Notes: a model not told the origin generated them from the letters alone. Positions 39,740-49,908 are shown, counted from the first letter of the stretch. The stretch is DNA of 64,000 nucleotides from an uncultured Colwellia sp. (GCA_913049915.1 CAJWZC010000001.1:55271-119270); one strand, 5' to 3'. Numbers and translations: made by a program.

Positions 39740-41230
39740 ATGGGAAATCCAACAGGGTTTATCAACGTAGGTCGTGCCTTGCCAACTGAACGCAACGCAG
39801 GAGAACGTTTAATTGATTGGCTTGAAGTATATGAAGAAATTCCACAAGCCGATGTAGAGAAGCAAGCTTCTCGCTGTATGGACTGTGGTGTACCATTTTG
39901 TCAGTCGGCAAAGTCAGATTTTGCACCGGTCGTTGCCGGTTGTCCTGTGAACAATGTTATTCCTGAATGGAATGATTTGATTTACCGAGGTCGTTGGAAA
40001 GATGCTATAGAATTATTACATAAAACTAATAACTTCCCTGAGTTCACTGGTCGAGTATGTCCTGCGCCTTGTGAAGGCGCTTGTGTACTTGGTATAAATG
40101 CTGATCCTGTTGCTATTAAGTTGCATGAAAAAGAAATTATCGATCATGCTTTTAAAGAAGGTTGGGTTGTTGCTTTACCACCATCAGGGCGTACCGGTAA
40201 AAATGTTGCTGTAATTGGTTCAGGGCCTGCAGGTCTTGCTGCTGCTGCGCAACTTAATAAAGCGGGTCATATGGTTACTGTCTATGAGCGTGCCGATCGT
40301 ATTGGTGGTTTGCTAATGTACGGTATTCCAAACATGAAATTGCAAAAAGAGTTAGTGCAGCGTCGTGTTGACATTTTAGCGGAAGAGGGTATTGTTTTTG
40401 TTACGAATACTGAAGTGGGTAGTGATATTAGTGTCGAACAACTTGAAAACGATTTTGATTCGGTAGTACTGTGTATTGGCGCAACCGTGCCACGAGATTT
40501 ACCCGTTGAAGGTCGAGAACTTAATGGTGTTCATTTCGCTATGGATTTCTTGAAGGCAAATACTAAAAGCCTACTCGATAGCGAACATAAAGATGGTCAG
40601 TACATTAATGCTCAAGGTAAAAATGTGGTAGTTATTGGTGGTGGTGATACTGGTACCGATTGTATTGGTACCTCATTACGACATCAGTGTAGTAGCGCTA
40701 TTCAGCTAGAAATTATGCCGTGCCCTCCAGAGAAACGAGAAGAGAAAAGTAATCCATGGCCACAATGGCCAAAACGTTTATTGGTTGATTATGGCCAAAA
40801 GGAAGCTGTTGCAATTCAAGGACATGATCCTCGTCAATACTTGGTGATGACTAAGAAAATTGAAAGTGACGACCAAGGTAATGTTAAAGCTGTTCATACA
40901 GTTGATATTACTTGGGAGCGAAATGATAAGGGGCAAATTTCCCCGCAGGAGGTCGCAGGTAGTGAAAAAGTGATTCCAGCAGATATAGTACTTATCGCTA
41001 TGGGATTCATGGGGCCTGAAGGTGGCTTAATTGAGCAATTTGGCCTTGAGCAAGATAACCGCTCTAATATTGCCGCAGAATATGATAAGTTTGCTACTAG
41101 TAAACAAGGTGTTTTCGCTGCTGGTGATGGTCGTCGTGGTCAAAGTTTGATTGTTTGGGCAATTGATGAAGGTCGACGTTGTGCACGTGAAGTTGACAGT
41201 TATTTAATGGGTAAGAGCTATTTGCCATAA
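39740..41230 (+). CDS. gltD: Glutamate synthase small subunit
   Basis: A 496-aa FAD- and Fe-S-containing subunit that passes electrons from NADPH to GltB. N-terminal cysteines for 4Fe-4S clusters are in [21 protein letters not shown] and [12 protein letters not shown]. The FAD motif is [19 protein letters not shown], the NADPH motif [14 protein letters not shown], and the C terminus has [19 protein letters not shown]. It is the second gene of a gltBD operon that ends in a strong terminator. Confidence 0.97.
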   Translation: MGNPTGFINVGRALPTERNAGERLIDWLEVYEEIPQADVEKQASRCMDCGVPFCQSAKSDFAPVVAGCPVNNVIPEWNDLIYRGRWKDAIELLHKTNNFPEFTGRVCPAPCEGACVLGINADPVAIKLHEKEIIDHAFKEGWVVALPPSGRTGKNVAVIGSGPAGLAAAAQLNKAGHMVTVYERADRIGGLLMYGIPNMKLQKELVQRRVDILAEEGIVFVTNTEVGSDISVEQLENDFDSVVLCIGATVPRDLPVEGRELNGVHFAMDFLKANTKSLLDSEHKDGQYINAQGKNVVVIGGGDTGTDCIGTSLRHQCSSAIQLEIMPCPPEKREEKSNPWPQWPKRLLVDYGQKEAVAIQGHDPRQYLVMTKKIESDDQGNVKAVHTVDITWERNDKGQISPQEVAGSEKVIPADIVLIAMGFMGPEGGLIEQFGLEQDNRSNIAAEYDKFATSKQGVFAAGDGRRGQSLIVWAIDEGRRCAREVDSYLMGKSYLP

Positions 41231-41270
41231 ACAGATAGTTGTCACTGCTTTACCTTAAAGAGTATTCCTT

Positions 41271-41307
41271 AAAAACCCTACTGTATTAAATACAGTGGGG
41301 TTTTTTA
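41271..41307 (+). terminator. Rho-independent terminator of gltBD
   Basis: AAAACCC-T-ACTGTATT and AATACAGT-G-GGGTTTTTT form a long stem with a two-base loop region and end in a T-run, about 40 bp after the gltD stop. Confidence 0.9.
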
Positions 41308-41454
41308 GTAATGTCGCTTATTCGATAAAAGTTATTATTATAAATACATTATTCAAATAAATAAGATTATCTCAATATAATTTAATATCTTATAGACAAA
41401 GTGTTTTATTGATGTAATCTAAAATGACACTTTAATTTAATAAGAATAAAAAAT

Positions 41455-41751
41455 ATGGAAAGATTAAAAGAATCTCAAAAAGCGTTAACGCTTATCTATA
41501 ATGCTTATAATGAAGTAACACCGACTCCTCTAACCGCCTTAGATATTGATGATGAGGCGGGACTGAAGATATTACTTAATACCGTGATGAATCGAGAATC
41601 GGTCTCGCATATGCAAAATAAAAAAGCACTTAAAGAGAGTATCGAACTGCGTAGCTCTATAGCCGATGTACTATTGTTGCTTGATAACTGTGACATTAAG
41701 GAAATTAAAGCTAACATGAAAAAAGCGACAGCTGTGGAAGCTACTAACTAA
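41455..41751 (+). CDS. Unknown 98-aa helical protein
   Basis: A mostly helical soluble protein (MERLKESQKALTLIYNAYNE...VLLLLDNCDIKEIKANMKK). I do not recognise a family. No signal peptide and no cysteine cluster. It sits alone between the gltBD terminator and the convergent response-regulator gene. Codon use looks like its neighbours. The ribosome site is poor (AATAAAAAAT). Confidence 0.6.
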   Translation: MERLKESQKALTLIYNAYNEVTPTPLTALDIDDEAGLKILLNTVMNRESVSHMQNKKALKESIELRSSIADVLLLLDNCDIKEIKANMKKATAVEATN

Positions 41752-41839
41752 ATTTTAGTATGCTATTGAAGTCCTAACCTGACTTATATTATATAAACCT
41801 TTCGTATTGGTAAGGAGCATTATGTAAGGCCGGTAAGGT

Positions 41840-43135
41840 TTACGGTTGGTTTTGAATGAACAGAGAGAATTGTTCCTCATGTTCCTTACTGATCTCTAGT
41901 AACTTATCTATATGACTTTGCTCAATGACAGTACCTTTTGTTAATAATATATTTGATGAGCTATTTACTACATCTTGCGTCAATATTAAGCCCTTAGATA
42001 GCTGTAATAAGTCAATTGGAAATTCTAGTTTGTTCGCGGTACTACTATCAGAAAACCCTGATAACATATTAAGATAAATTGAGAGTAATTTAGGGTCAAA
42101 TCGACTTCCAGCTAATTTCGCCAACCTTTGTTTTGCTTCAGTGACGGATACGGGTGTTATTTGTTGCCGACCAATCACTAAATTATCAAAGCTAGTAACA
42201 ATCGCTAGAATTCGGGATCCAAGGGGAATGTCGTCACCGATTAAGTGTTCTGGTAAGCCAGTGCCATTAATATGTTCAGGGATATGTTTGATTATTTCAA
42301 TAACAAAGGAGAGTTCATCGACACCACTTAATAAATCAGCGCTTGTTTGATAAAAACTATCAAAAAGAGTCTGCTCCTGATGATTAAGTTGTTCGTAAGG
42401 CTGTCTAAGAAGCTTTTGCGGTAATGATATTTTTCCAGCTTCATATAATAATCCAGCGATATATATTTGATAACTGAGTAACTTATCACAGCCTTGTAGT
42501 TCAGCAATATAACGGGCATGAGAGGCAATTCTATAATTATGTTGTCTATACTCTTCATTATGTAATGCAATACTGTTGGCATAAATACAGACAAAGGTAT
42601 TAAAGGTTTTCTTTAAACGCGCAAAACTTTTTGCTTCTTTTGTCGAAATTAGATCAAGTTTTTTTTTACTTTTATTAATTTCAAGCTCCATCGAGCTATT
42701 TAATAAAGAAAGCTTAGCATTCTTTTCTTTATTCACCCTGAGTAACTTCTTGGTACTTAACTCAGACAAATAGACAGTAAAAGCATCTTTTAGCTCTGCA
42801 ATAAGCTCTATATTGTCCCATGGTTTAGTAAAGTAGTGGCTGATTTTTCCTTCATTAACAGCGGCAACGGTAAGATTAATATCAGCATAACCTGATAATA
42901 AAAATCGTTTTGAGCTAGGATTTATTTCACTAATATGGCCTAATAGTGCGGCACCATCCATTTCAGGCATTCTCATATCAGACAATACTAACGGCGTTGG
43001 TTTCTCGCGATAAAATTCTAGCGCTGCAATAGGGTCAGAAAATAGAAACAATTCAAATTCCAATCTTAATGCTCTATTTAGCGCACTTAGAACTTCCTTA
43101 TCATCATCAATAACCAATAAAGCTGGCTTACTCAT
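41840..43135 (-). CDS. Response regulator with degenerate HD-GYP output domain
   Basis: A 431-aa protein. The N-terminal receiver is intact (LLVIDDDKEVLSALNRAL, phospho-acceptor Asp in VLSDMRMPEMDG, Lys in YFTKPWDN). A helical linker follows (about 130-165), then an HD-GYP-like domain in which key residues are lost. The HD dyad position reads AGLLYEAGKISLP instead of LHDIGKI.P, the HHExxDGxGYP position reads HIPEHINGTGLPEHL, and several metal-binding His/Asp are absent. Catalysis of c-di-GMP hydrolysis is therefore unlikely; it may bind ligand or partner. It is divergent from the sigma-54 activator gene, with which it shares a 181-bp control region. Confidence 0.88.
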   Translation of the reverse strand: MSKPALLVIDDDKEVLSALNRALRLEFELFLFSDPIAALEFYREKPTPLVLSDMRMPEMDGAALLGHISEINPSSKRFLLSGYADINLTVAAVNEGKISHYFTKPWDNIELIAELKDAFTVYLSELSTKKLLRVNKEKNAKLSLLNSSMELEINKSKKKLDLISTKEAKSFARLKKTFNTFVCIYANSIALHNEEYRQHNYRIASHARYIAELQGCDKLLSYQIYIAGLLYEAGKISLPQKLLRQPYEQLNHQEQTLFDSFYQTSADLLSGVDELSFVIEIIKHIPEHINGTGLPEHLIGDDIPLGSRILAIVTSFDNLVIGRQQITPVSVTEAKQRLAKLAGSRFDPKLLSIYLNMLSGFSDSSTANKLEFPIDLLQLSKGLILTQDVVNSSSNILLTKGTVIEQSHIDKLLEISKEHEEQFSLFIQNQP

Positions 43136-43316
43136 TTCTTCTTCCTTAGGTTTTACAACTATCTAACCCTAATATAATACTTTTATACGAAAAAAGAAGA
43201 TTTTCTTTATAAATTGATTGGTTATTATACTATATTCTTATATTACAAAGGATTTTTAGCAGAATGCGAAAAATGTTCTAGACTTAAACTTACCGAATGT
43301 AAGATAAGTAATTTAT

Positions 43317-44786
43317 ATGAATATAGTCAATGAAGCTCAAAATACCTATTTACCATTACTTGTATTGGTTGATGATGAACAAGATATCCTTACAGCCTTG
43401 GAAAGGGTTTTACGTGGCCTACATATCAATATTCAAAGTTTTAGCTCTGCGCTTGCTGCCTTAGAGTTCTGTCACCACAACCAACCTGAAATTGTTATTT
43501 CGGATCAACAGATGCCTGAAATAGAAGGTTGTACTTTTTTAAATGAAATAAAAGCGTTATGGCCAAAATCTCAGCGAATTATTTTGTCAGCACATCAAGA
43601 TTTTGACAAAATATCGAAGGCGTTTAATTCTGGGACCGTCGACAGGTTCATATGTAAACCATGGAACAACAAAGAGTTAAAATTTATTATTACTAAAGCA
43701 TTAGATAATACTCCTTTGAAAAGTACGGAAGTCGCTGAAAAAGGTTTCATCAATGAACCGATAAATTTTCATGGTATGGTCGCCGCTGATGAGGCGATGA
43801 AAGAGCTCTTTGTTAGTATTCGTCATGCGGCGACTACTAATGCACCTATTTTTATCACCGGTGAAACGGGTACTGGTAAAGAGTTAGTAGCTAAAGCGTG
43901 TCACAAAGAAAGTTATCAGCAAAGTCAGCCTTTTATCGCGGTTAATTGCGCTAACTTTACGAAGCACTTAATGGAGTCTCAGTTATTTGGCCATACAAAA
44001 GGTGCATTTACTGGCGCTACCACCTCGCAAGAAGGATTATTTGCTGCAGCTAAATCTGGCATGTTGTTTTTAGATGAAATAACGACTTTATCAACAACAC
44101 TACAAGCTAAGTTACTGCGGGTTGTGCAAGAACGAGAATTTACGCCATTGGGCACCAATAAAGTAGAAAAGTTTCATGCTCAACTTATCTCAGCGTCTTC
44201 AAATTCAATAAGACAAGCAGTGTTAGATGGTAATTTTCGAGAAGATCTCTATTACCGCTTAAACGTGATTACTTTTTGTCTACCACCATTAAGGGATCGC
44301 GGTGGAGATATTGTATTAATTGCTCGTTACTTTCTTAAAAAATACAGTAAAATTGAAAATAAATTGTTTGTTCGTTTTTCAAAAGGTTGCCTTCAAATTA
44401 TTTGCCAATATGATTGGCCGGGTAATATTAGACAACTAGAAAATATTATTCATGGTATGGTGATATTAAATACTGGCGATAAGTTAACCAGTGAAATGAT
44501 TATTAAGGCTTTATCTAGTACGATTGGTTTATCTGATAATATTTTACCAGTATCAAATCGAGTAACCAGACCTGCAATTCGGTCTGAAGAGCGGTCTGAA
44601 ACACCTATTGAACAAACGTCAAATCCGTTAGCGACTAATACTAATACTGAAATAATACCATTATGGTTGACAGAGAAAAATGCTATTGAAAATGCGATAA
44701 ATTATTGCCAAGGAAATATTCCTCAAGCAGCAGCATTACTTGAAGTAAGTCCATCGACACTGTATCGAAAAAAACTCAGTTGGTAG
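43317..44786 (+). CDS. NtrC-type sigma-54-dependent response regulator
   Basis: A 489-aa protein. The receiver domain (about 12-130) has PLLVLVDDEQDILTALERVL, the Asp in VISDQQMPEIEG and the Lys in FICKPWNN. The central AAA+ domain has Walker A GETGTGKELVAKACH, the sigma-54-contact loop GAFTGA and Walker B GMLFLDEI. The C-terminal Fis-type HTH reads NAINYCQGNIPQAAALLEVSPSTLYRKK. It activates sigma-54 promoters when phosphorylated; no kinase gene is in the window. Its receiver is similar in wording to that of the divergent degenerate HD-GYP protein. The polysaccharide cluster that begins next door has -24/-12-like promoters, making it the likely target. Confidence 0.95.
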   Translation: MNIVNEAQNTYLPLLVLVDDEQDILTALERVLRGLHINIQSFSSALAALEFCHHNQPEIVISDQQMPEIEGCTFLNEIKALWPKSQRIILSAHQDFDKISKAFNSGTVDRFICKPWNNKELKFIITKALDNTPLKSTEVAEKGFINEPINFHGMVAADEAMKELFVSIRHAATTNAPIFITGETGTGKELVAKACHKESYQQSQPFIAVNCANFTKHLMESQLFGHTKGAFTGATTSQEGLFAAAKSGMLFLDEITTLSTTLQAKLLRVVQEREFTPLGTNKVEKFHAQLISASSNSIRQAVLDGNFREDLYYRLNVITFCLPPLRDRGGDIVLIARYFLKKYSKIENKLFVRFSKGCLQIICQYDWPGNIRQLENIIHGMVILNTGDKLTSEMIIKALSSTIGLSDNILPVSNRVTRPAIRSEERSETPIEQTSNPLATNTNTEIIPLWLTEKNAIENAINYCQGNIPQAAALLEVSPSTLYRKKLSW

Positions 44787-44853
44787 TACACGACTATTCT
44801 AGAGCCCCCTAAAAATCATTATTAATTACTGAATGATATACATGTTTTAGCTG

Positions 44854-46122
44854 TTAACACATCACTAAGTAGCGTTGAACATCTATTGCTCTACTTTCCC
44901 ATGATTCATTAATGACTGATGATTTTCTTATATTTTTAATGTCAGTAATGGCTAGTAAATCAGTTATCTTTTCAAGTTTATCAAAATTAATGGCAGGTGT
45001 TATTTCAGCATTTGCTAGCAATATTGCTTGATGAAAAGGGGTGACCTTACTAGCAATTTGTAGGTATTTTCGATACCCCTTTAATGCATTGAAATCTGTG
45101 GTGACTATCGGTGTGCCACTAGCTAGATACTCTCTTAATTTCAGAGGGTTACACATTTTTATTTGTTTGTTGTTTACAAAGGGTAACATCGCTACATTCC
45201 AGTTCTGTATATATTTAGGTAAGTCATTATGTGGTCTAGTCCCTAAAAAATAGACATTAGAAAATTGTTGTAGTTTATCCACATTACAGGCAACTTTACC
45301 GATAAAAACAAAATGCCAATGCGGCAATGCTTTAATAGTTTCCACTAATAAATTTTGATCTAACCAAGCTGAAATACTGCCATAAAAACCAGCGATAGGT
45401 TTGCCTTGCGGTAAATCATTTGGTGTATGCATTACCTGCTTACTAAAGAGTTTAAAATCAACACCATGGGGAATATTGACTGTCTTTTCATGAGGAAATC
45501 TTTCTAACATTTTTTCACTAGCGGTAAAGATATAGTTTGATTTTTCAACTAACAACGCTTCTTTGTCTGATACAAAATTGTGATCAACACCTGCAAGGCT
45601 ATTAAAGTCATCTCCGCAATAATAAATGCAAGGAGCATTGTCAAAGAGTTCTAAATAATCAACGGCGGTAGGTAAAGATGACCAAATAATAGGATCTTTT
45701 ATCGTAAGTTTTTTATAGGCTAAGTTGAGTTGCCATTTCAAGATAACTTTACTTAGTTTTAAAGAAAACCAACTATTAGCACAGGGCATAACTAACGGGT
45801 TTATGATGAGGAAATGACTGCTGGTGTCAATATGAGTGACTTCATTGGTATTATTACCTTTTTCACTGTTAGTGGACTGATTAACAAAGAACGACTTAAC
45901 TTTGTTAAAAAGTCGCTTCAAGTCATGTGGTGTTACCTTTGGCTTTCTTAGTCCAATTGAATTAAGCCAAATAACCGGTCTTGTTTTACAGAGCACTTTC
46001 ACTATATGCTGAGTTGAGCTAGGATGAGCGCCCCAGTCCTCGCCAAAAACGATGATAGGCTTATTTTTAATTGATGGTAGTGACGCCTTTGAAGGTTTTG
46101 AATTGCTTATCATACTAGTCAT
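44854..46122 (-). CDS. Glycosyltransferase (GT4-like), last gene of polysaccharide cluster
   Basis: About 422 aa. It has a GT-B fold without membrane spans: the N-terminal domain contains KPIIVFGEDWGAHPSSTQHIVKVL, and the C-terminal domain shows GKPIAGFYGSISAWLDQNLL, FIGKVACNVDKLQQFSNVYFLG and KLREYLASGTPIVTTD, the donor-binding E-x7-E-like region. The ORF-track start at 46179 overlaps the upstream gene too far. The ATG at 46122 (MTSMISNSKPSK) has GAGGAGG seven bases before it and overlaps the acetyltransferase stop by 8 bp, indicating translational coupling. Confidence 0.85.
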   Translation of the reverse strand: MTSMISNSKPSKASLPSIKNKPIIVFGEDWGAHPSSTQHIVKVLCKTRPVIWLNSIGLRKPKVTPHDLKRLFNKVKSFFVNQSTNSEKGNNTNEVTHIDTSSHFLIINPLVMPCANSWFSLKLSKVILKWQLNLAYKKLTIKDPIIWSSLPTAVDYLELFDNAPCIYYCGDDFNSLAGVDHNFVSDKEALLVEKSNYIFTASEKMLERFPHEKTVNIPHGVDFKLFSKQVMHTPNDLPQGKPIAGFYGSISAWLDQNLLVETIKALPHWHFVFIGKVACNVDKLQQFSNVYFLGTRPHNDLPKYIQNWNVAMLPFVNNKQIKMCNPLKLREYLASGTPIVTTDFNALKGYRKYLQIASKVTPFHQAILLANAEITPAINFDKLEKITDLLAITDIKNIRKSSVINESWESRAIDVQRYLVMC

Positions 46123-46843
46123 GACTATCCTCCTCGATTGAATTAATAACCCTTGCTGGTACGCCAGCAGCGAGTACAAAACAGGGTAAGTCTTTGGTGA
46201 CTACACTACCCGCTGCGACGATAGTGCCACGACCAATTGTTACCCCTGGCATTACTTTTACCCCTGTGGCTAGCCAAACGTCGTCATCCAATATAATGTC
46301 ACCGACTTGTGAGTCTTCATCAGGTTTACCTAAAGCGCGTAACTTAGCATTAATAGGATGTCCCGGATAACCAGCTAGATAACAATCACCAGCAATACGT
46401 ACATTATTACCAAGGATAATGGTATTACCGACTGATATTGAGGTACGCCAACCAATGCCAACATTATCACCAATAATTAACTGCGGAATGTTATCTCCAA
46501 CAGCACGCCCACTGATTGTTGTCATAGCCGCTAATCTTACTTTATCTCCCATGATAATATCTAAGCTGCCTATTACTACAGGCAAGCCACCATATAAATA
46601 TAAGCCTTGAGGATTATTCTTTAGCCTAGACTTAAGTAAAGGCGTGTAATAAATAATGCGTAGTACATCTGAAATCGTTTGCTTTAAAATTACATGTACT
46701 AAATAAAGTAGTTTAAATACAACAGGGATGTTCGGCATCGCTAGAACTTTAATTTTAAACCATACTGTTTTTATAAGTAGGGCTAAAAAACTATCACTAT
46801 TTTTAGCCCACTGCTTTGCGTGGTCTACATTAAAGGAATTCAT
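46115..46843 (-). CDS. Hexapeptide-repeat acyltransferase (WcaF-like)
   Basis: A 242-aa left-handed beta-helix acyltransferase. Hexapeptide repeats run from about residue 90 to the end: IGDNVGIGWRTSISVGNTIILGNNVRIAG, then the loop DCYLAGYPGHPINA and IGRGTIVAAGSVVTKDLPCFVLAAGVPARVI. It likely O-acetylates a sugar of the polysaccharide, as WcaF does for colanic acid. It starts inside the glmS stop (ATGA overlap) and overlaps the next glycosyltransferase, so it belongs to the same transcript. Confidence 0.88.
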   Translation of the reverse strand: MNSFNVDHAKQWAKNSDSFLALLIKTVWFKIKVLAMPNIPVVFKLLYLVHVILKQTISDVLRIIYYTPLLKSRLKNNPQGLYLYGGLPVVIGSLDIIMGDKVRLAAMTTISGRAVGDNIPQLIIGDNVGIGWRTSISVGNTIILGNNVRIAGDCYLAGYPGHPINAKLRALGKPDEDSQVGDIILDDDVWLATGVKVMPGVTIGRGTIVAAGSVVTKDLPCFVLAAGVPARVINSIEEDSHD

Positions 46844-48636
46844 TCTACTGTTACCGATTTTGCTAAGTTTCTGGGTTGGTCAACATTTTTTCCTAATATT
46901 TGAGCTGTGTATAAGGCCAGTAATTGCATGGGGATAACACTGATTATCGGTAGTATTGATTCTGGTATTTCTGGTAGTTCAAAAAATTCATTTTCTTGTA
47001 AGCTGATATGCTGCTTAATGCTACTATCGCCAATAATAAACAGCGGGGCATTTCGTGCTTGTGCTTCTTGAATATTTGAAAGTAATTTATCTGTCAGCGT
47101 ATTTTTAGGCGCAATAACCAGTACTGGCATGTGTTCATCAAGTAAAGCTATAGGGCCATGTTTTAACTCACCCGCAGCATAGGCTTCAGCATGAATGTAA
47201 CTAATTTCTTTTAATTTTAACGCGCCTTCTTGCGCTATAGCGGTTAGTGCACCACGACCAAGGAAAAGAGCATTTGAATAGTTTGCTAATTTTTTCGCTA
47301 TTTTTTTCATATCAGTACAGCGTTGTAATACTGTCTCCATGATATAAGGCAATTTCATAAAATTAAGCGCTAACTGCTTTACTTCAACATTTTTGATAAA
47401 GGCTCTTTGTTTGGCGGCCTCAATAGCCATCTTATAAAAGATTGCTAACTGACAGGTAAATGCTTTTGTTGAAGCAACCCCAATTTCTGGACCAGCAAAA
47501 ATTTCAAAGGTGAAATTAGCTTCTCGCGCTATGCTACTGTTTGCAACATTGACTAAAGCGAGTGTTTGACAATTTTTATTTTTTGCATAACGCAAGGCTG
47601 CTAACGTATCTGCGGTTTCACCAGACTGAGAGACAAAAATAACCAATTCATTGTCTATGATGATAGGTGAACGATAACGGTATTCTGAGGCGATATCTAT
47701 TTCTACTAGGATATTGGCGTACTTTTCAAACCAAGATTTTGCTACTGAGGCTGCATAATATGAGGTGCCGCAAGCTATAATAGTGATCTTATTTAAGTTT
47801 TTAAAATTTATAGTTGAATACTCGCCAGTATGGTTATTAACTGACAACCTTTTAAGGAGATCTACTTGTTCAAAAATTTCTTTTTCCATGAAAGAGCTAT
47901 AATCGCCTTTTGATATTACCTTTACACAATGTTTGTTATTAATATAATGAATTTTTTTATTGGCTGAACCACTGCATAATTTTATTTCATTGGTATTTAA
48001 TTTGATTAATTCATTGTCTTTAGGGTAATAGATCTTACCACTATCAGGACCTAATGCCATCGCATCTGAAGCCATATAAGCACCATTATTACCTTCGGAT
48101 ATGACTAAGGGACTACCTTGCTTAATGGCATAGAGGTTTTTGCTAGCGCCATTAATTAACACACCAAGGGCATAGCTACCTTTTAATTGGTTGATAGCTT
48201 GTTCAATAGCTTCTTCTTGCGACATTTGCTGAGCAAGGTAATGGTTTATTAAATGTGGGATCACTTCACTATCCGTTGAACTATTAAAGTGATGACCCCA
48301 TTGCATTAATTGCTGCTTTAACTGCAAGTAGTTTTCAATAATGCCATTGTGTACAACAGATACTTGACCACATTGATGAGGGTGAGCATTAGTGACATTG
48401 GCTTTACCGTGTGTTGCCCATCGGGTATGACCTATGCAACAGTCACCCTCTATTGGTTGCATCGACAATCGTTGTTTTAGATTATTAAGTTTACCTTGTG
48501 CTTTGATGGTTTGAATTTCGTTATTTGATAATATTGAAATACCTGAAGAATCATAACCTCGATATTCAAGTTTACCCAAACCTTCTAATACAGGATTTAT
48601 TGCTGATTCTGCTACTGCTCCAATAATTCCACACAT
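46840..48636 (-). CDS. glmS: Glutamine--fructose-6-phosphate aminotransferase (isomerizing) within the EPS cluster
   Basis: A 598-aa GlmS. Cys2 (MCGIIGAV) is the glutaminase nucleophile. The amidotransferase domain has GHTRWATHGKANVTNAHPH. Two SIS domains follow (ACGTSYYAASVAKSW, VSQSGETADTLAALRYAK, STKAFTCQLAI) and the C terminus is NLAKSVTVE. It makes glucosamine-6-phosphate, the start of UDP-GlcNAc synthesis. Its position between glycosyltransferase genes suggests a pathway-dedicated copy beside the housekeeping one, which is not visible here. It has its own upstream -24/-12-like promoter. Confidence 0.94.
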   Translation of the reverse strand: MCGIIGAVAESAINPVLEGLGKLEYRGYDSSGISILSNNEIQTIKAQGKLNNLKQRLSMQPIEGDCCIGHTRWATHGKANVTNAHPHQCGQVSVVHNGIIENYLQLKQQLMQWGHHFNSSTDSEVIPHLINHYLAQQMSQEEAIEQAINQLKGSYALGVLINGASKNLYAIKQGSPLVISEGNNGAYMASDAMALGPDSGKIYYPKDNELIKLNTNEIKLCSGSANKKIHYINNKHCVKVISKGDYSSFMEKEIFEQVDLLKRLSVNNHTGEYSTINFKNLNKITIIACGTSYYAASVAKSWFEKYANILVEIDIASEYRYRSPIIIDNELVIFVSQSGETADTLAALRYAKNKNCQTLALVNVANSSIAREANFTFEIFAGPEIGVASTKAFTCQLAIFYKMAIEAAKQRAFIKNVEVKQLALNFMKLPYIMETVLQRCTDMKKIAKKLANYSNALFLGRGALTAIAQEGALKLKEISYIHAEAYAAGELKHGPIALLDEHMPVLVIAPKNTLTDKLLSNIQEAQARNAPLFIIGDSSIKQHISLQENEFFELPEIPESILPIISVIPMQLLALYTAQILGKNVDQPRNLAKSVTVE

Positions 48637-48695
48637 AACAATTACCTCTTAATATTATTAGTTTATTTATATTGTGAGTTGATTATTATTACTGT

Positions 48696-48711
48696 TGCAG
48701 TTATTGAGCCA
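48696..48711 (-). promoter_or_regulatory. Candidate sigma-54 promoter upstream of glmS
   Basis: The minus strand reads TGGCTCAATAACTGCA. Compared with TGGCACG-N4-TTGCW it keeps TGGC and C in the -24 element and TGCA in the -12 element, with the correct GG-to-GC spacing. The -12 element lies about 60 bp before the glmS ATG. Three of the twelve defined positions differ. Confidence 0.55.
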
Positions 48712-48786
48712 TAATATAATGGTATTATAATCAATGGTATACTTATGGAAATATATTTCATTTGCATTTTGCAATGTGATATTTTG

Positions 48787-49908
48787 CTAATTAGGAATAC
48801 ATTTAATAATCTGAGAATAGCAATCTAGATGACAATATTGTTGTGCTGAATTTCTAGCTTGATGAGAAACTTCCTGTAAAAAGTTAGGTTCTTCTATTAA
48901 TCGAGTTAATGCTTGAACTAAACTTTTTATGCTATTAGGATCATATTTTACACAGTCGAAACCGTCGGTTAAGTGTTGATCCCAATAAGCATTATCAGCA
49001 GGAATTACAATGGCAAGTCCAGCAACCATTGATTCTAAAATTGATAGACCAAAAGGCTCATTTTGTGAAGTAGAGATAAATACAGATGAGTTTGCTCTAA
49101 TATCATTTAAATTCTTAGGATCTACATACCAGTGAATATTTTTTGCCTCATCAAAACTATCAATATTTACATAGGTCTTAGTTTGTGGCTTGATATAACA
49201 AACATTAGCAAAATATTTATCTACGTCATTAGAAATACTATTGAGCTCTGAAATAGCGGCTAAAAAGAGCTCTATACGTTTCCATTCTAATAAAGAAGCA
49301 GCCCATAAAAAGCCAATTTTATTCCGGGTAATTTTCGCTTTTATCGTTGAACAGTCAATACCATTAACAAAAGGTATATACTTGTTGTCTGCCATTGTCA
49401 TATTGTCATTCAGCAGGTCGTTATTACTGTAGGATTTTAGTGCATCTAAAATGGAAGCATGAGCAGAGGGTAGGTAAAACACTTTTTTTGCTCTTGCTAA
49501 ACCAAAACCCGCAACTTTTGAGTTAGCAATATCACCTTGAATAAGTTGAATAATTTCTATGTTAATTAGTTCAGTAAGTAGATATAAAGAAAAGTCTACA
49601 TTCGGGCCAGAAAAACCAATTATTTTTGTAAAACGCTTAAGTTTTATTATATTGAATATCAACGAAAATAAATAAATAAGGTGCTTAAAAAAGTAAAGTA
49701 TTCCGGTCGTTTTATCCTGCAAAAAATGAGGAGAAAACAACGGCACAAAGTGTAGATTATTATCGCAACTGTTATACCACGAGTCGTTATCGTTAGAAAT
49801 AACCCATACCTCAATATCTAGGGGTAATTCAGCGAGGATTGTTTTCATCACTTTTTTAGATCCGCCTTTAAAAGGTACAGGATCATAAATTAATACGCGA
49901 TTAATCAT
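48787..49908 (-). CDS. Glycosyltransferase family 4-like protein
   Basis: A 373-aa GT-B protein. It begins RVLIYDPVPFKGGSKKVMKTIL, with the acceptor-side glycine loop. The C-terminal donor-site region shows FVNGIDCSTIKAK, KIGFLWAASLLEWKRIELFL and FISTSQNEPFGLSILESMVAGLAIVIPAD, i.e. the E-x7-E motif of GT4 enzymes. It presumably adds one sugar of the polysaccharide repeat. It overlaps the upstream glycosyltransferase by 8 bp and is followed by the 150-bp gap that carries the glmS promoter candidate. Confidence 0.88.
   Translation of the reverse strand: MINRVLIYDPVPFKGGSKKVMKTILAELPLDIEVWVISNDNDSWYNSCDNNLHFVPLFSPHFLQDKTTGILYFFKHLIYLFSLIFNIIKLKRFTKIIGFSGPNVDFSLYLLTELINIEIIQLIQGDIANSKVAGFGLARAKKVFYLPSAHASILDALKSYSNNDLLNDNMTMADNKYIPFVNGIDCSTIKAKITRNKIGFLWAASLLEWKRIELFLAAISELNSISNDVDKYFANVCYIKPQTKTYVNIDSFDEAKNIHWYVDPKNLNDIRANSSVFISTSQNEPFGLSILESMVAGLAIVIPADNAYWDQHLTDGFDCVKYDPNSIKSLVQALTRLIEEPNFLQEVSHQARNSAQQYCHLDCYSQIIKCIPN

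Noticed and set aside
48637-48786. A glmS ribozyme/riboswitch upstream of glmS
   Set aside because: The 150-bp gap lacks the conserved ribozyme core, and the ribozyme is mainly found in Gram-positive bacteria; only a promoter-like motif is seen.
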